In this document: positions 49,949 to 58,339 of the stretch, piece by piece
Layout: each line of letters begins with the position of its first letter
Numbering within the stretch: the stretch's first letter is position 1
NCBI GenBank assembly: GCA_963976695.1
Contig: CAXBMB010000010.1
Span: forward strand, 3,511 to 67,510
Direction of reading: 5' to 3'
Length of the DNA stretch: 64,000 nucleotides
Origin: CAXBMB01 sp963976695
GTDB taxonomy: Bacteria; Pseudomonadota; Alphaproteobacteria; Kiloniellales; DSM-21159
Position numbers and translations under genes: made by a program
The notes under the pieces: model-generated
What the model was told of the DNA's origin: nothing
The model's database searches: none
The model's input: only the letters and a program-made list of their open reading frames with translations

Positions 49949-51085
49949 TTAGCGCTTATGGCCGGTATGCAGCTTCTTTTCCAGATAGATGCTGTACCGG
50001 GACATGGAGAAACAAGACAAAAAGAACAGCAGTCCGACAAAGACATAAACCTCGTCGGCCAAGCCAATCCACTTGGCGTCGGCGATCGACGCCTTGGCGA
50101 CGCCCAACAGATCGAAAATGCCGATGATCAGCAGCAGGGTCGTGTCCTTGTAGAGACCGATGAAGGTGTTGACGATTCCGGGGATCACGATTTTCAGCGC
50201 TTGCGGCAGGATAACCAGCCGCATCGACTTCCAGTACGTGAGCCCCATGGCCTCGGCCGCTTCATACTGTCCCTTGGGAATGGCTTGCAGGCCGCCGCGC
50301 ACCACCTCGGCCATGTAGGCGGAGGAAAACAGCGCAATCCCGATCAAGGCTCTGAGATACTTATCGAAGTTAACCCCTTCCGGAAGGAAGAGCGGCAGCA
50401 TCACCGAGGACATGAACAAGATGGTGATCAAGGGCACGCCGCGGACGAATTCGATGAACCCGACACAAAGAGTGCGCACCACCGGCATGTTGGAACGCCG
50501 GCCCAAAGCCAAGGCGATACCGATCGGCAGCGACGCGGCGATCCCCACCACGCCGGAACTCACGGTCACCAGCAATCCGCCCCACTTGGAGGTTTCAATT
50601 TCCGGCAGGCCAAACCCGCCATTCAGCAGATAGAAGGCGATGATCGGAAAAATCAGGGTGTAGACCAGCCAGGGCTTGCGGAACGGCACATTGTTGAACA
50701 GCAGCGGAACAAGCGCCAGGATCAACCCGACAAAAGCCAGATTCGGCCGCCACCGCTGATCAACATCGTAGAAGCCGTACATGAACTGGCCGAAGCGCTG
50801 TTCGACGACGGCCCAACAGGCGCCGGCCTTCACGCAGTCCTGCTTGCTCTCGGCGCCCCAGTTGGCGCTGATGAACGCCCAGTCCACAACCGGCGGCACG
50901 ACAATGTAAAGAAGATAGAGGCACAGCAAGGTTATGACGCTGTTGCCGACGGAGTTGAAAAGGTTGTTCCTGATCCAGGCGAGCGGCCCCACCGTGCCCG
51001 CTGGCGGCGGCAGATCTGGATGTTGGCCTGGTGGATAAATGCCGGGGCCAGGATCCTGGGAGGCTTGGGAGTCTTCTTGGGACAT
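49949..51085 (-). CDS. aapM: Amino-acid ABC transporter permease AapM
   Basis: This is one of two permeases of the general L-amino-acid importer. The 378 residues have a polar N-terminal tail, several helices, and the transport domain at the end with GLLVTVSSGVVGIAASLPIGI, EFVRGVPLITILFMSSVM, and the EAA loop AEVVRGGLQAIPKGQYEAAEAMGL. Its long extra N-terminal region is the hallmark of AapM and AapQ compared with ordinary HisM-type permeases. It lies 3 bases after aapQ and 14 before aapP. Confidence 0.94.
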   Translation of the reverse strand: MSQEDSQASQDPGPGIYPPGQHPDLPPPAGTVGPLAWIRNNLFNSVGNSVITLLCLYLLYIVVPPVVDWAFISANWGAESKQDCVKAGACWAVVEQRFGQFMYGFYDVDQRWRPNLAFVGLILALVPLLFNNVPFRKPWLVYTLIFPIIAFYLLNGGFGLPEIETSKWGGLLVTVSSGVVGIAASLPIGIALALGRRSNMPVVRTLCVGFIEFVRGVPLITILFMSSVMLPLFLPEGVNFDKYLRALIGIALFSSAYMAEVVRGGLQAIPKGQYEAAEAMGLTYWKSMRLVILPQALKIVIPGIVNTFIGLYKDTTLLLIIGIFDLLGVAKASIADAKWIGLADEVYVFVGLLFFLSCFSMSRYSIYLEKKLHTGHKR

Positions 51086-51088
51086 GGC

Positions 51089-52273
51089 TCAGCGCTCCAC
51101 CAAAGAGATTCGACGGTTATACCAATTCATGAACATCGAAATGGTAAGAGAGATCGTCAGGTAAACCAGCATGGTGATGAGAATGGTCTCCACGGCCTGG
51201 CCGGTCTGATTGAGCGTGGTGCCCCCGAAAGTGGCCACAAGATCCGGATAGCCGATGGCCACCGCCAGCGACGAATTCTTGGTCAGGTTGAGGTATTGGC
51301 TGGTCAGCGGCGGCACCACCACCCGCAACGCCTGCGGAATAACGATCAGACGCATGGTCCAGTTCGGCTTTATGCCCAGCGCGTAAGCGGCTTCGGTTTG
51401 CCCGTGGCTAACGGCTTGAATGCCTGAGCGAACGTTTTCAGCGATAAAGGCGCCGGTATAGAGGGACAAGGCGGTCAGCAGCGCCATGAACTCGGGCTTG
51501 ATCACCAAGCCGCCCTTAAAATTGAACCCCTTGAGGACCGGAAGCTCCCAAGAAAGCGGAATCCCGGTCAGCAACAAGGTCAGGATCGGCAAGCCGAGCA
51601 CCAGCCCCGTGCCAACAAGGAAAGAAGGGAAATGCTGCCCCGTATCGATCTGCCGCTTTTTCGCCCAACGGCCCACCAGCCAGGCCAAGACCACGCCGAC
51701 CAGCAACGCGATCGGCGTCAGCGCAAAGCCGTCTTCATAGATTGGCTTGGGGAACTGCAGTCCGCGGTTGTTGAGAAAGAAACCGGAGCCCATATCCAGC
51801 GCCTGCTTTGCTTCCGGCAACGCCAGGAAAATCGCCCACCAAAAAAGAATTTGTAGCAGCAATGGTATGTTACGCAGCGTTTCGACGTAGACGTAAGCCA
51901 CCCGTGAAACCAGCCAGTTGTGCGACAGACGCAACACACCGACGGTAAAACCAATGAGGGTGGCCAAGACAACGCCCAGTCCCGAAACCAGCAGCGTGTT
52001 CAACAGCCCGACGAAGAAAACCCGACCGTGGGTGTTGGAGGAGGTGAAGGGGATAAGACTGCTGGAGACGTCGTAACCAGCAGGCAAGTCCAAGAAATCA
52101 AAGCCTGAGGCGACGCCAAGACGCTCCAGATTCACCGTTGTGTTGTACACAATGAAGGCGAAGAAGGTGCCTACCAGGCCGATCGTAAGTGCTTGATAGA
52201 TCAATCCGCGAAAGCGTTGATCTTGCCACATTGACCCAGTTCTGCGCCCGCCGCCTACCGCGTCTTCAGCCAT
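51089..52273 (-). CDS. aapQ: Amino-acid ABC transporter permease AapQ
   Basis: This is the second permease of the importer. The ATG at 52273 follows GGAGC, giving 394 residues; an upstream in-frame extension is not conserved. The core transport domain includes FVGLLNTLLVSGLGVVLATLI, ETLRNIPLLLQILFWW and the EAA loop ENVRSGIQAVSHGQTEAAYALG. A long central insertion separates the two halves, as in other AapQ proteins. AapM and AapQ should form a heterodimer in the inner membrane. Confidence 0.94.
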   Translation of the reverse strand: MAEDAVGGGRRTGSMWQDQRFRGLIYQALTIGLVGTFFAFIVYNTTVNLERLGVASGFDFLDLPAGYDVSSSLIPFTSSNTHGRVFFVGLLNTLLVSGLGVVLATLIGFTVGVLRLSHNWLVSRVAYVYVETLRNIPLLLQILFWWAIFLALPEAKQALDMGSGFFLNNRGLQFPKPIYEDGFALTPIALLVGVVLAWLVGRWAKKRQIDTGQHFPSFLVGTGLVLGLPILTLLLTGIPLSWELPVLKGFNFKGGLVIKPEFMALLTALSLYTGAFIAENVRSGIQAVSHGQTEAAYALGIKPNWTMRLIVIPQALRVVVPPLTSQYLNLTKNSSLAVAIGYPDLVATFGGTTLNQTGQAVETILITMLVYLTISLTISMFMNWYNRRISLVER

Positions 52274-52373
52274 TTTGCTGCTCCCGTTAAGATGCGGTTG
52301 CCGAAAAGACATGCCGGGCGCGAAGGCCCGGCATACCTTTTTCAACTACGAAGGATAACGAAACCCTATAAGA

Positions 52374-53390
52374 TCAACGCAAGGGCGGCGCATAAAGGAT
52401 ACCGCCGTCCTTCCACTGGGCATTCAGGCCGCGCTCCAGCGCCAGGGGTGTGTTCACACCGATATTGGCTTCGAAGACTTCGCCATAGTTGCCCACGGTT
52501 TTGACGACGTTATAGGCCCACGCATTATCGAGGTCCAAAGCTTTGCCCAGCTCGCCTTCCGTACCCACCAAGCGGCGGATGGCGGGATTGGGGCTGTCCA
52601 TCATGGAATCGATATTGGCGCTGCTGATGCCAAGCTCTTCCGCATTGATCATCGCATTCAAAACCCAGCGGCCAAGATCGCCCCAAGCCTGGTCGCCATG
52701 GCGAACCAGCGGCCCGAGAGGCTCTTTGGAGATGATTTCCGGCAGAATCTTGTGCGCGCCGGGTTCCGCCATGGCCGAACGCTGCGCGGCCAAGCCGGAG
52801 GCGTCGGTGGTATAAACATCGCAGCGATTGGCCGCGTAAGCTTGACGGCCTTCCGCGGAGGTCTCAATCACCACCGACTCATAGGACATGCCGTTGGCTT
52901 TGAAGAAGTCAGAAAGGTTCAGCTCGGTGGTGGTGCCGGTCTGAATGCAAACGGACGCGCCGTCCAACTCCAGAGCGGAATTCACCCCAAGATCCTTGCG
53001 GACCATAAACCCCTGGCCGTCATAGTAGTTGACGCCGACGAACTCAAAGCCCAGCGCAACGTCGCGCGAGAACGTCCAGGTGGTGTTGCGCGCCAGCACG
53101 TCGATTTCGCCAGACTGCAAAGCCGTAAACCGCTCTTTCGATGTTAGCGGTGTGTATTTCACGTTGTTGGGGGTGCCGAAAATCGCCGCCGAAACGGCCC
53201 GGCAATAGTCGACATCGAAACCCGTCCAGACGCCGGCGTCATTGGGAACGGCAAACCCGGCCAGACCAGTGGTCACACCGCATTGCACGAAACCTTTTGC
53301 CCGTACGTCGTCAAGAGTTCCTGCGGAAGCTGCACCCGCTGCAAAAGCAGACACGGCTGCAGCAGCAACAAAAAGCTTAACAAGCCTCAT
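52374..53390 (-). CDS. aapJ: Amino-acid ABC transporter binding protein AapJ
   Basis: This periplasmic receptor captures L-amino acids for AapQMP. From ATG 53390 it has 338 residues with a signal peptide cleaved near AAGAASAGTL. The mature protein begins DDVRAKGFVQCGVTTGLAGF, matching the AapJ/BztA group, then GVWTGFDVDYCRAVSAAIFG and SGEIDVLARNTTWTFSRD. It heads the operon aapJ-aapQ-aapM-aapP. The divergent spacer to metC holds a nested inverted repeat that may regulate one or both. Confidence 0.94.
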   Translation of the reverse strand: MRLVKLFVAAAAVSAFAAGAASAGTLDDVRAKGFVQCGVTTGLAGFAVPNDAGVWTGFDVDYCRAVSAAIFGTPNNVKYTPLTSKERFTALQSGEIDVLARNTTWTFSRDVALGFEFVGVNYYDGQGFMVRKDLGVNSALELDGASVCIQTGTTTELNLSDFFKANGMSYESVVIETSAEGRQAYAANRCDVYTTDASGLAAQRSAMAEPGAHKILPEIISKEPLGPLVRHGDQAWGDLGRWVLNAMINAEELGISSANIDSMMDSPNPAIRRLVGTEGELGKALDLDNAWAYNVVKTVGNYGEVFEANIGVNTPLALERGLNAQWKDGGILYAPPLR

Positions 53391-53747
53391 TTTTCTCCGA
53401 CCTTCCCTGTCAATAGGTTGGTATTCTATGAAAATGTCCATCGGATGCTCACTGAATGACCTTGTTGGCCATCTTTTCGCCGCTGGCGCTCGGCATCCGT
53501 GAAAGTACCATGAAGCATTTAATCCAGAAAGGCAACACACCTGACATGCAGCTTGTTCAAGGGTTTGGGGCTTGACTTCTCCCGAAAATTTGCCTGGGGT
53601 TGAACGTCAGGCAGGCTGAAGTCAAGAGAAAACCACGGGTTCAACACCCCCAAAGATGGTATCTCGACTTCATCAAAAATCCAATCGATCCGCGACCCTG
53701 TTCACGCCAAATTGTGACCCTTCAACAACCTTTCAGGCGAGGTATTT
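53391..53747. promoter_or_regulatory. aapJ / metC divergent spacer with nested inverted repeats
   Basis: This 357-base control region has no gene. At its centre the outer arms CTTGACTTC/GAAGTCAAG (53571-53579 with 53618-53626) enclose inner arms TGCCTG/CAGGCA (53591-53596 with 53608-53613). On RNA this would fold into a two-tier stem; on DNA it offers a symmetric binding site. It does not fit the SAM-II riboswitch pattern as I know it. Confidence 0.45.
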
Positions 53748-54953
53748 GTGGCAAAAAAACCAACACCGCCCCTGCACCCGCAAACACAGCTCACCCATCT
53801 TGGCCAGGATACGCAGGTCAAGGGCGGCTATCCCATCAATCCGCCGGTGGTTCGGGCATCAACCCTGGCTTTCGACAGCGTCGCGGCCCTCAATGACCGC
53901 GTTGCGGCCAAAAGCCAGAAAAATTACGCCGGATACGGCATCTACGGCACCCAGCCGCAATTTTCCTTGGATGAGGTTCTCTGCGACCTGGAGGGAGGCG
54001 CGCGCTGCATAACCCTGCCCTCCGGACTTGTCGCCTGCGCGACGGTCCTTATGGCCTTTGTCGAATCCGGAGATCACATCTTGGTTACCGATTCGGTCTA
54101 TGGCCCAACCCGCAGCTTCTGCAACGGGTTCTTGGCGCGATTCGGCGTTGAGACCACCTACTACGACCCGCTGATCGGTGGCGACATCGCCAAACTGTTC
54201 CGCACCAACACCAAGTTGGTTTTCATGGAGTCACCGGGGTCCTGGACCTTCGAGGTACAAGATGTCCCGGCCATTGTCGCCGCCTGTAAAGGACGCGGCA
54301 TTCGCACGGCGCTTGACAACACCTGGGCCACGCCGCTGTTTTTCCGGCCGCTGGACATCGGTGTGAACCTTTCCGTTCACGCCGGCACCAAGTATATCGC
54401 CGGCCATTCGGACCTGCTGATTGGTCATGTGATCGCCGGGGATGACGACAACTTCCAGGCGGTCCGCCGCCAGTCGGACCTGCTGGGCTTGAATACCAGC
54501 CCGGACGATTCCTATCTGGCCCTGCGTGGCCTGCGCAGCCTGGACGTGCGCCTCAAGCGCCATGAGGCCAATGCCATCGGCTTGGCCAGTTGGCTCAAGA
54601 CTCGACCCGAAGTGGCCCGTGTCCTCTATCCCGCCCTGCCGGACGATCCAGGCCACGCCCTCTGGAAACGCGACTTCACCGGCGCCAGCGGTCTTTTTGG
54701 CCTGGAGCTTCACCCGGTATCCGACGCGGCCGTCGCCGCTTTTGTGGAAAGCCTGAGTCTCTATTACATGGGCTTTTCCTGGGGCGGCTACGAATCTCTG
54801 ATCATACCGACCTATCCAGAACGACATCGCACCGCCGTTGCCTGGACCGCGGCAGGCCCAACCTTGCGGATCCATGCGGGTTTGGAAAATCTCGAAGACC
54901 TGAAGGCCGACCTGGCCCAAGGTTTCGACTGTATGAAAAAAGTGACCGGCTAG
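53748..54953 (+). CDS. metC: Cystathionine beta-lyase (PLP, Cys/Met metabolism family)
   Basis: MetC-type enzymes split cystathionine to homocysteine, pyruvate and ammonia. The GTG start at 53748 gives 401 residues. Features: YGIYGTQPQFSLDEVLCDLEGG near the N terminus, here YGIYGTQPQFSLDEVL, SGLVACATVLMAFVESGDHIL, LDNTWATPLFFRPLDIG with the PLP Asp, and the PLP lysine K215 in SVHAGTKYIAGHSDLL. The C-terminal SLYYMGFSWGGYESLI points to the beta-lyase branch. The TAG stop is inside a CTAGAGT box. Confidence 0.92.
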   Translation: MAKKPTPPLHPQTQLTHLGQDTQVKGGYPINPPVVRASTLAFDSVAALNDRVAAKSQKNYAGYGIYGTQPQFSLDEVLCDLEGGARCITLPSGLVACATVLMAFVESGDHILVTDSVYGPTRSFCNGFLARFGVETTYYDPLIGGDIAKLFRTNTKLVFMESPGSWTFEVQDVPAIVAACKGRGIRTALDNTWATPLFFRPLDIGVNLSVHAGTKYIAGHSDLLIGHVIAGDDDNFQAVRRQSDLLGLNTSPDDSYLALRGLRSLDVRLKRHEANAIGLASWLKTRPEVARVLYPALPDDPGHALWKRDFTGASGLFGLELHPVSDAAVAAFVESLSLYYMGFSWGGYESLIIPTYPERHRTAVAWTAAGPTLRIHAGLENLEDLKADLAQGFDCMKKVTG

Positions 54954-55064
54954 AGTCGAATTGGGTTACGTGGAACCACGCGGGCGGCTATTCAAGTCGG
55001 TCACCGAACCATGCAAACCATGGGGAGCCGCCGGGACAGCAGGAAAAATGGCGTGACGGAAGCA

Positions 55065-55418
55065 ATGACGAAGAGAAATCGGACCCCGCACCTGCGGGTC
55101 TTGCTTGGCTCGGCCATCGCCATGGGGCCCGGCAAGGCCGAACTTTTGGAGGCCATCGACAAGACGGGCTCGATCAGCAAGGCCGCCAAGTCGATGGGCA
55201 TGTCCTATCGCCGCGCCTGGCGTTTGGTGGACACCATGAATTGCAGCTTTAAATCCTGCCTGGTTGAGACGAATCGCGGCGGCAGCGGCGGCGGCGGCGC
55301 CCAGCTTAGCGACCTCGGTCATGAAGCGCTCGCCCAGTTCCACAAGATGGAAGAAAAAGCGACCGCCGCCTTGGCGTCGGACATGAAGGACTTCACCCAA
55401 CTCCTGCAAGACGATTAG
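55065..55418 (+). CDS. modE: ModE-type molybdate-responsive regulator (DNA-binding domain only)
   Basis: This LysR-like winged-helix protein regulates molybdate uptake. From ATG 55065 it has 117 residues. The helix-turn-helix is AIDKTGSISKAAKSMGMSYRRAWRLVDTMN (about residues 30-59; fragments TGSISKAAKSMGMSYRRAW), the ModE signature. The Gly-rich wing follows (GGSGGGGAQLSDLG). The Mop-type molybdate-binding half of full ModE is missing, so it may sense molybdate otherwise or rely on another protein. It lies directly upstream of modABC on the same strand. Confidence 0.9.
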   Translation: MTKRNRTPHLRVLLGSAIAMGPGKAELLEAIDKTGSISKAAKSMGMSYRRAWRLVDTMNCSFKSCLVETNRGGSGGGGAQLSDLGHEALAQFHKMEEKATAALASDMKDFTQLLQDD

Positions 55419-55530
55419 CCTGCCTGGCGTTGCCCACTATGCTCGCCTTCTATGCTCTCGTTGCGCTCGATCAATGAGCGACGCCGACCGCTCGTTTAAA
55501 CTCGGCGCAAAGTTTGTTGTGGCTCTTCGC

Positions 55531-55571
55531 GTGTGATCGACGCGGAAACACGCCGGTCACGTCGATCACAC
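55531..55571. promoter_or_regulatory. Perfect 12-bp inverted repeat before modA
   Basis: GTGTGATCGACG (55531-55542) and CGTCGATCACAC (55560-55571) form perfect arms 17 bases apart, ending 24 bases before the modA start. It could be an operator for the adjacent ModE-like protein or an RNA hairpin controlling translation of modA. It lacks the TATATA-type core of the E. coli ModE site. Confidence 0.55.
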
Positions 55572-55595
55572 TTCAGATTCCGTGAGGTCCCCTCT

Positions 55596-56348
55596 ATGCT
55601 TCGATTCTCGGCCCTGCTTGTTGGGCTCCTGCTGGCGGTGCTGCCCGGCCCGGCGGCCGCCTTCACGGTCTTCGCCGCCGCAAGCACCAGCCCGCTGTTG
55701 GAAAGCCTTGCGCAGCAGTACCGGGCGCAAGGGGGGGACTTCCGGGGAGTCTATGCGGCCTCTTCGGCCCTGGCCAAACAGATCGAGCGGGGCGCGCCGG
55801 CCGACCTCTTTATCTCGGCGAGCCGGAGCTGGGTCGACTATCTGGAAGGAAAAGGCCGTCTGGTCCCCGGGAGCCGCCAAGCCCTGTTTCGGAACAGCTT
55901 GGTTTTGGTGGTGCCGGCCAGCCGCGCCGCTGTTGCCCCGCTGCATGACCTGTCGACTTTGCCGGCAGTGCTTGGCGACGGACGACTGGCGGTCGGCGAT
56001 CCGGATTTTGTGCCGGCCGGGCTCTATGCGCGTCAGGCCCTGGACTTCTACGGTCTTTGGTCGCGGCTCGGTTCGCGCCTGGCCCGCGCCGCCAATGCCC
56101 GCGCCGCCCTTGCGCTGGTGGAAAGCGGTGAAGCCGCCGCCGGCATCGTCTATGCCACCGCCGCGCTCAACAACCCGAAAGTCCGACAGATCTTTGCGTT
56201 TCCCGCCGCAAGCCACGCACCGATCGTCTATGAACTTGCCCGGCCCAAGGACAGCGACAGCAAGGCGGCGGAAAAGTTCCTGTCCTTCCTGTCGCGCCCA
56301 CCGGCCCGCGCCCAGATCATCGGCTTCGGCTTTTTGCCGCTTGACTAA
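55596..56348 (+). CDS. modA: Molybdate ABC transporter binding protein ModA
   Basis: This is the periplasmic receptor for molybdate. The ATG at 55596 gives 250 residues with a signal peptide ending near GPAAAFTVF. The mature protein starts FTVFAAASTSPLLESLAQQY, then YAASSALAKQIERGAPADLFISAS, here ASSALAKQIERGAPADLF, and RNSLVLVVP, all typical of ModA. The C-terminal AAEKFLSFLSRP segment fits. It is the first structural gene of modABC. modB follows after 85 bases. Confidence 0.93.
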   Translation: MLRFSALLVGLLLAVLPGPAAAFTVFAAASTSPLLESLAQQYRAQGGDFRGVYAASSALAKQIERGAPADLFISASRSWVDYLEGKGRLVPGSRQALFRNSLVLVVPASRAAVAPLHDLSTLPAVLGDGRLAVGDPDFVPAGLYARQALDFYGLWSRLGSRLARAANARAALALVESGEAAAGIVYATAALNNPKVRQIFAFPAASHAPIVYELARPKDSDSKAAEKFLSFLSRPPARAQIIGFGFLPLD

Positions 56349-56433
56349 ATCCGCCGGGAACCTTGACCCTTGTCCCGGCGGATTCGCTAAAGCCATCCGG
56401 CCCAATGACCCCCGTTTGAAAGGCTCAACGCCC

Positions 56434-57138
56434 GTGGAGTTGCTGTCACCCCTGGAACAGGAAGCCTTCCTGCTCAGCCTCAAGGTGGGACTCTGGTCGG
56501 TTGTGGTGAGTCTGCCCCTGGGTCTTGCCATGGCCTGGGCCCTGGCGCGCTGCGCCTTTCCCGGAAAAACCCTCATCAATGGCATCGTCCACGTGCCGCT
56601 GGTGGTGCCGCCGGTGGTGATTGGCTACCTGTTGCTGCTGCTTCTCGGGCGCACCGGGCCGCTGGGCGGGTTGATTTATGATCTGACCGGCCGAACCATC
56701 GCCTTTACCTGGCAAGGCGCCGCGATCGCCGCCGCCGTGATGGCTTTTCCCTTGATGGTCAGAGCCATGCGCCTGTCGCTCGAAGCCGTCGATTCCAAGC
56801 TGGAAGACGCCGCCCGCACGCTGGGAGCCAGTCGAACCACGGTCTTTCTCACCATCACCTTGCCGCTCATGTCGCCCGGCATTCTAACCGGCGCGCTACT
56901 GGCTTTCGCCCGCTCGCTGGGCGAGTTCGGCGCCACCATAACCTTCGTCTCCAACATTCCAGGCGAGACGCGCACCCTGCCCTTGGCGCTATTTACCGCT
57001 GCCCAGCAGCCGGGCGGCGAAGCCGCCGCCCTGCGGCTGGTGATCCTGTCGATCTTGCTCGCCCTCCTGGCCATCGCCCTGTCCGAAGTCCTGGCGCGCC
57101 GGCTGCAGCAGCGAATAGGAGCGCCGCAGGATGGCTGA
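56434..57138 (+). CDS. modB: Molybdate ABC transporter permease ModB
   Basis: This membrane subunit forms the transport path. The GTG at 56434 (AAAGG upstream) gives 234 residues beginning with ELLSPLEQEAFLLSLKVGLW. Five helices are seen, with PLVVPPVVIGYLLLLLLGRTGP and the EAA loop AVDSKLEDAARTLGASRTTVF, then ARSLGEFGATITFVSNIPGET, here SLGEFGATITF, the ModB signature. The frame is open upstream to 55582, but that part runs over modA and is not coding. It overlaps modC by 8 bases. Confidence 0.93.
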   Translation: MELLSPLEQEAFLLSLKVGLWSVVVSLPLGLAMAWALARCAFPGKTLINGIVHVPLVVPPVVIGYLLLLLLGRTGPLGGLIYDLTGRTIAFTWQGAAIAAAVMAFPLMVRAMRLSLEAVDSKLEDAARTLGASRTTVFLTITLPLMSPGILTGALLAFARSLGEFGATITFVSNIPGETRTLPLALFTAAQQPGGEAAALRLVILSILLALLAIALSEVLARRLQQRIGAPQDG

Positions 57139-58246
57139 GGTTTCGGTCGAAAAGCGGTTGGGCGCGTTCCAGCTTTCCATCAGCACCCAGATAGCGGCCC
57201 ACGGCCTGACCGCCATCTTCGGGCGATCGGGCTGTGGCAAAACCACCCTGATCAACACCATCGCCGGCCTGATCGCCCCCGACAGCGGTCGCATTCAGAT
57301 CGGCGATCGCCTGCTGTTTGACAGCCAGCAACAAATCAACCTCAAGCCGGAGGAGCGCCGGCTGGGCTATGTCTTCCAGGAAAGTCGGCTTTTCCCCCAT
57401 CTCAGCGTGCAGGAGAACCTGCTCTACGGCTATCGGCGCGCAAAGCGGCAAGACCGCAAGATCGCGCTGGGCGATATCGTCGACCTGCTGGGCGTTAAAG
57501 CGCTTTTGGCCCGTCGGCCCGACCGTCTTTCCGGCGGCGAGAAACAGCGGGTGGCGCTGGGGCGCGCGCTGTTGAGCAACCCGGCGGCGTTATTGATGGA
57601 CGAGCCGCTGGCCGCCTTGGATCTTCCACGAAAAGAAGAGGTCTTGCCCTTTATCGAAAAGCTGCGCGACCACTTTGGCCTGCCGATCCTCTATGTCAGC
57701 CACTCGATGGAGGAAATCATGCGGCTGGCCGATTCCATGCTGCTGATTTCCGAAGGCAAGCTGGTCGCCCAGGGCACCGTCGAAGAGCTGACCAGCCGTC
57801 TGGACCTGCGCCCGCTCACCGGCCGCTATGAAGCCGGCTCGGTTATTTCCGCCAGGGTGGAAGCCCAGGACCCGGACTACGGCATGACGGCGCTGTCTTT
57901 TTCCGGCGGTCGGCTGATGGTCCCAAGACTGGATCTTCCGTTGGGAACCGGCCTGCGGCTACGCATCCGGGCGAAGGACGTGTCGCTGGCGCTGTCGGCG
58001 CCGCAGGACACCTCGATCCAAAACATCCTCAAGGGGGTGATCATCGAGCGCGGCGAGGAAAGCGGCGCCCAGGTGGACATTCTGCTGGCCGTCGGAGATA
58101 CCACGCTGTGGTCGCGGGTTACCAAAAGATCGCTGGCGGAACTGGGGCTGGAGCGGGGCTCGGAAGTCTTTGCCCTGGTCAAGGCCGCCGCCATCGACCG
58201 CCACAGCCTGGGGCGCGGCGGCCAGAAAGATCGCTTCCTGGAATAA
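57131..58246 (+). CDS. modC: Molybdate ABC transporter ATPase ModC
   Basis: ModC powers molybdate uptake. The 371-residue protein carries Walker A GRSGCGKTT (about residues 31-39), Q-loop YVFQESRLFPHLSV, signature LSGGEKQRVALGRAL, Walker B ALLMDEPLAALD and H-loop VSHSMEEIMRLAD. The C-terminal 80 residues are a Mop/TOBE domain with LRIRAKDVSLAL that binds molybdate and adjusts activity. It starts 8 bases inside modB and ends the operon; the next gene is convergent. Confidence 0.94.
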   Translation: MAEVSVEKRLGAFQLSISTQIAAHGLTAIFGRSGCGKTTLINTIAGLIAPDSGRIQIGDRLLFDSQQQINLKPEERRLGYVFQESRLFPHLSVQENLLYGYRRAKRQDRKIALGDIVDLLGVKALLARRPDRLSGGEKQRVALGRALLSNPAALLMDEPLAALDLPRKEEVLPFIEKLRDHFGLPILYVSHSMEEIMRLADSMLLISEGKLVAQGTVEELTSRLDLRPLTGRYEAGSVISARVEAQDPDYGMTALSFSGGRLMVPRLDLPLGTGLRLRIRAKDVSLALSAPQDTSIQNILKGVIIERGEESGAQVDILLAVGDTTLWSRVTKRSLAELGLERGSEVFALVKAAAIDRHSLGRGGQKDRFLE

Positions 58247-58339
58247 CGCCGGATGCCGAACCATCGAGGAAAGCGCCACGCCACGGCAAAGGATCGCGCC
58301 GCGCGAAAGTCCAGCGCTGTCCCCCGTATCGTTCCCGGA

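Noticed and set aside
53571..53747. SAM-II riboswitch before metC
   Set aside because: The inverted repeats are real, but the conserved pseudoknot bases of SAM-II are not recognisable, so only a generic structured element is claimed.
55419..55595. Molybdenum-cofactor riboswitch before modA
   Set aside because: The spacer is short and is mostly one simple inverted repeat; the multi-stem moco fold is not seen.
55582..56433. Open frame upstream of modB overlapping modA
   Set aside because: It is modA read in another frame (Arg/Cys-rich). Only the part from the GTG at 56434 matches ModB.
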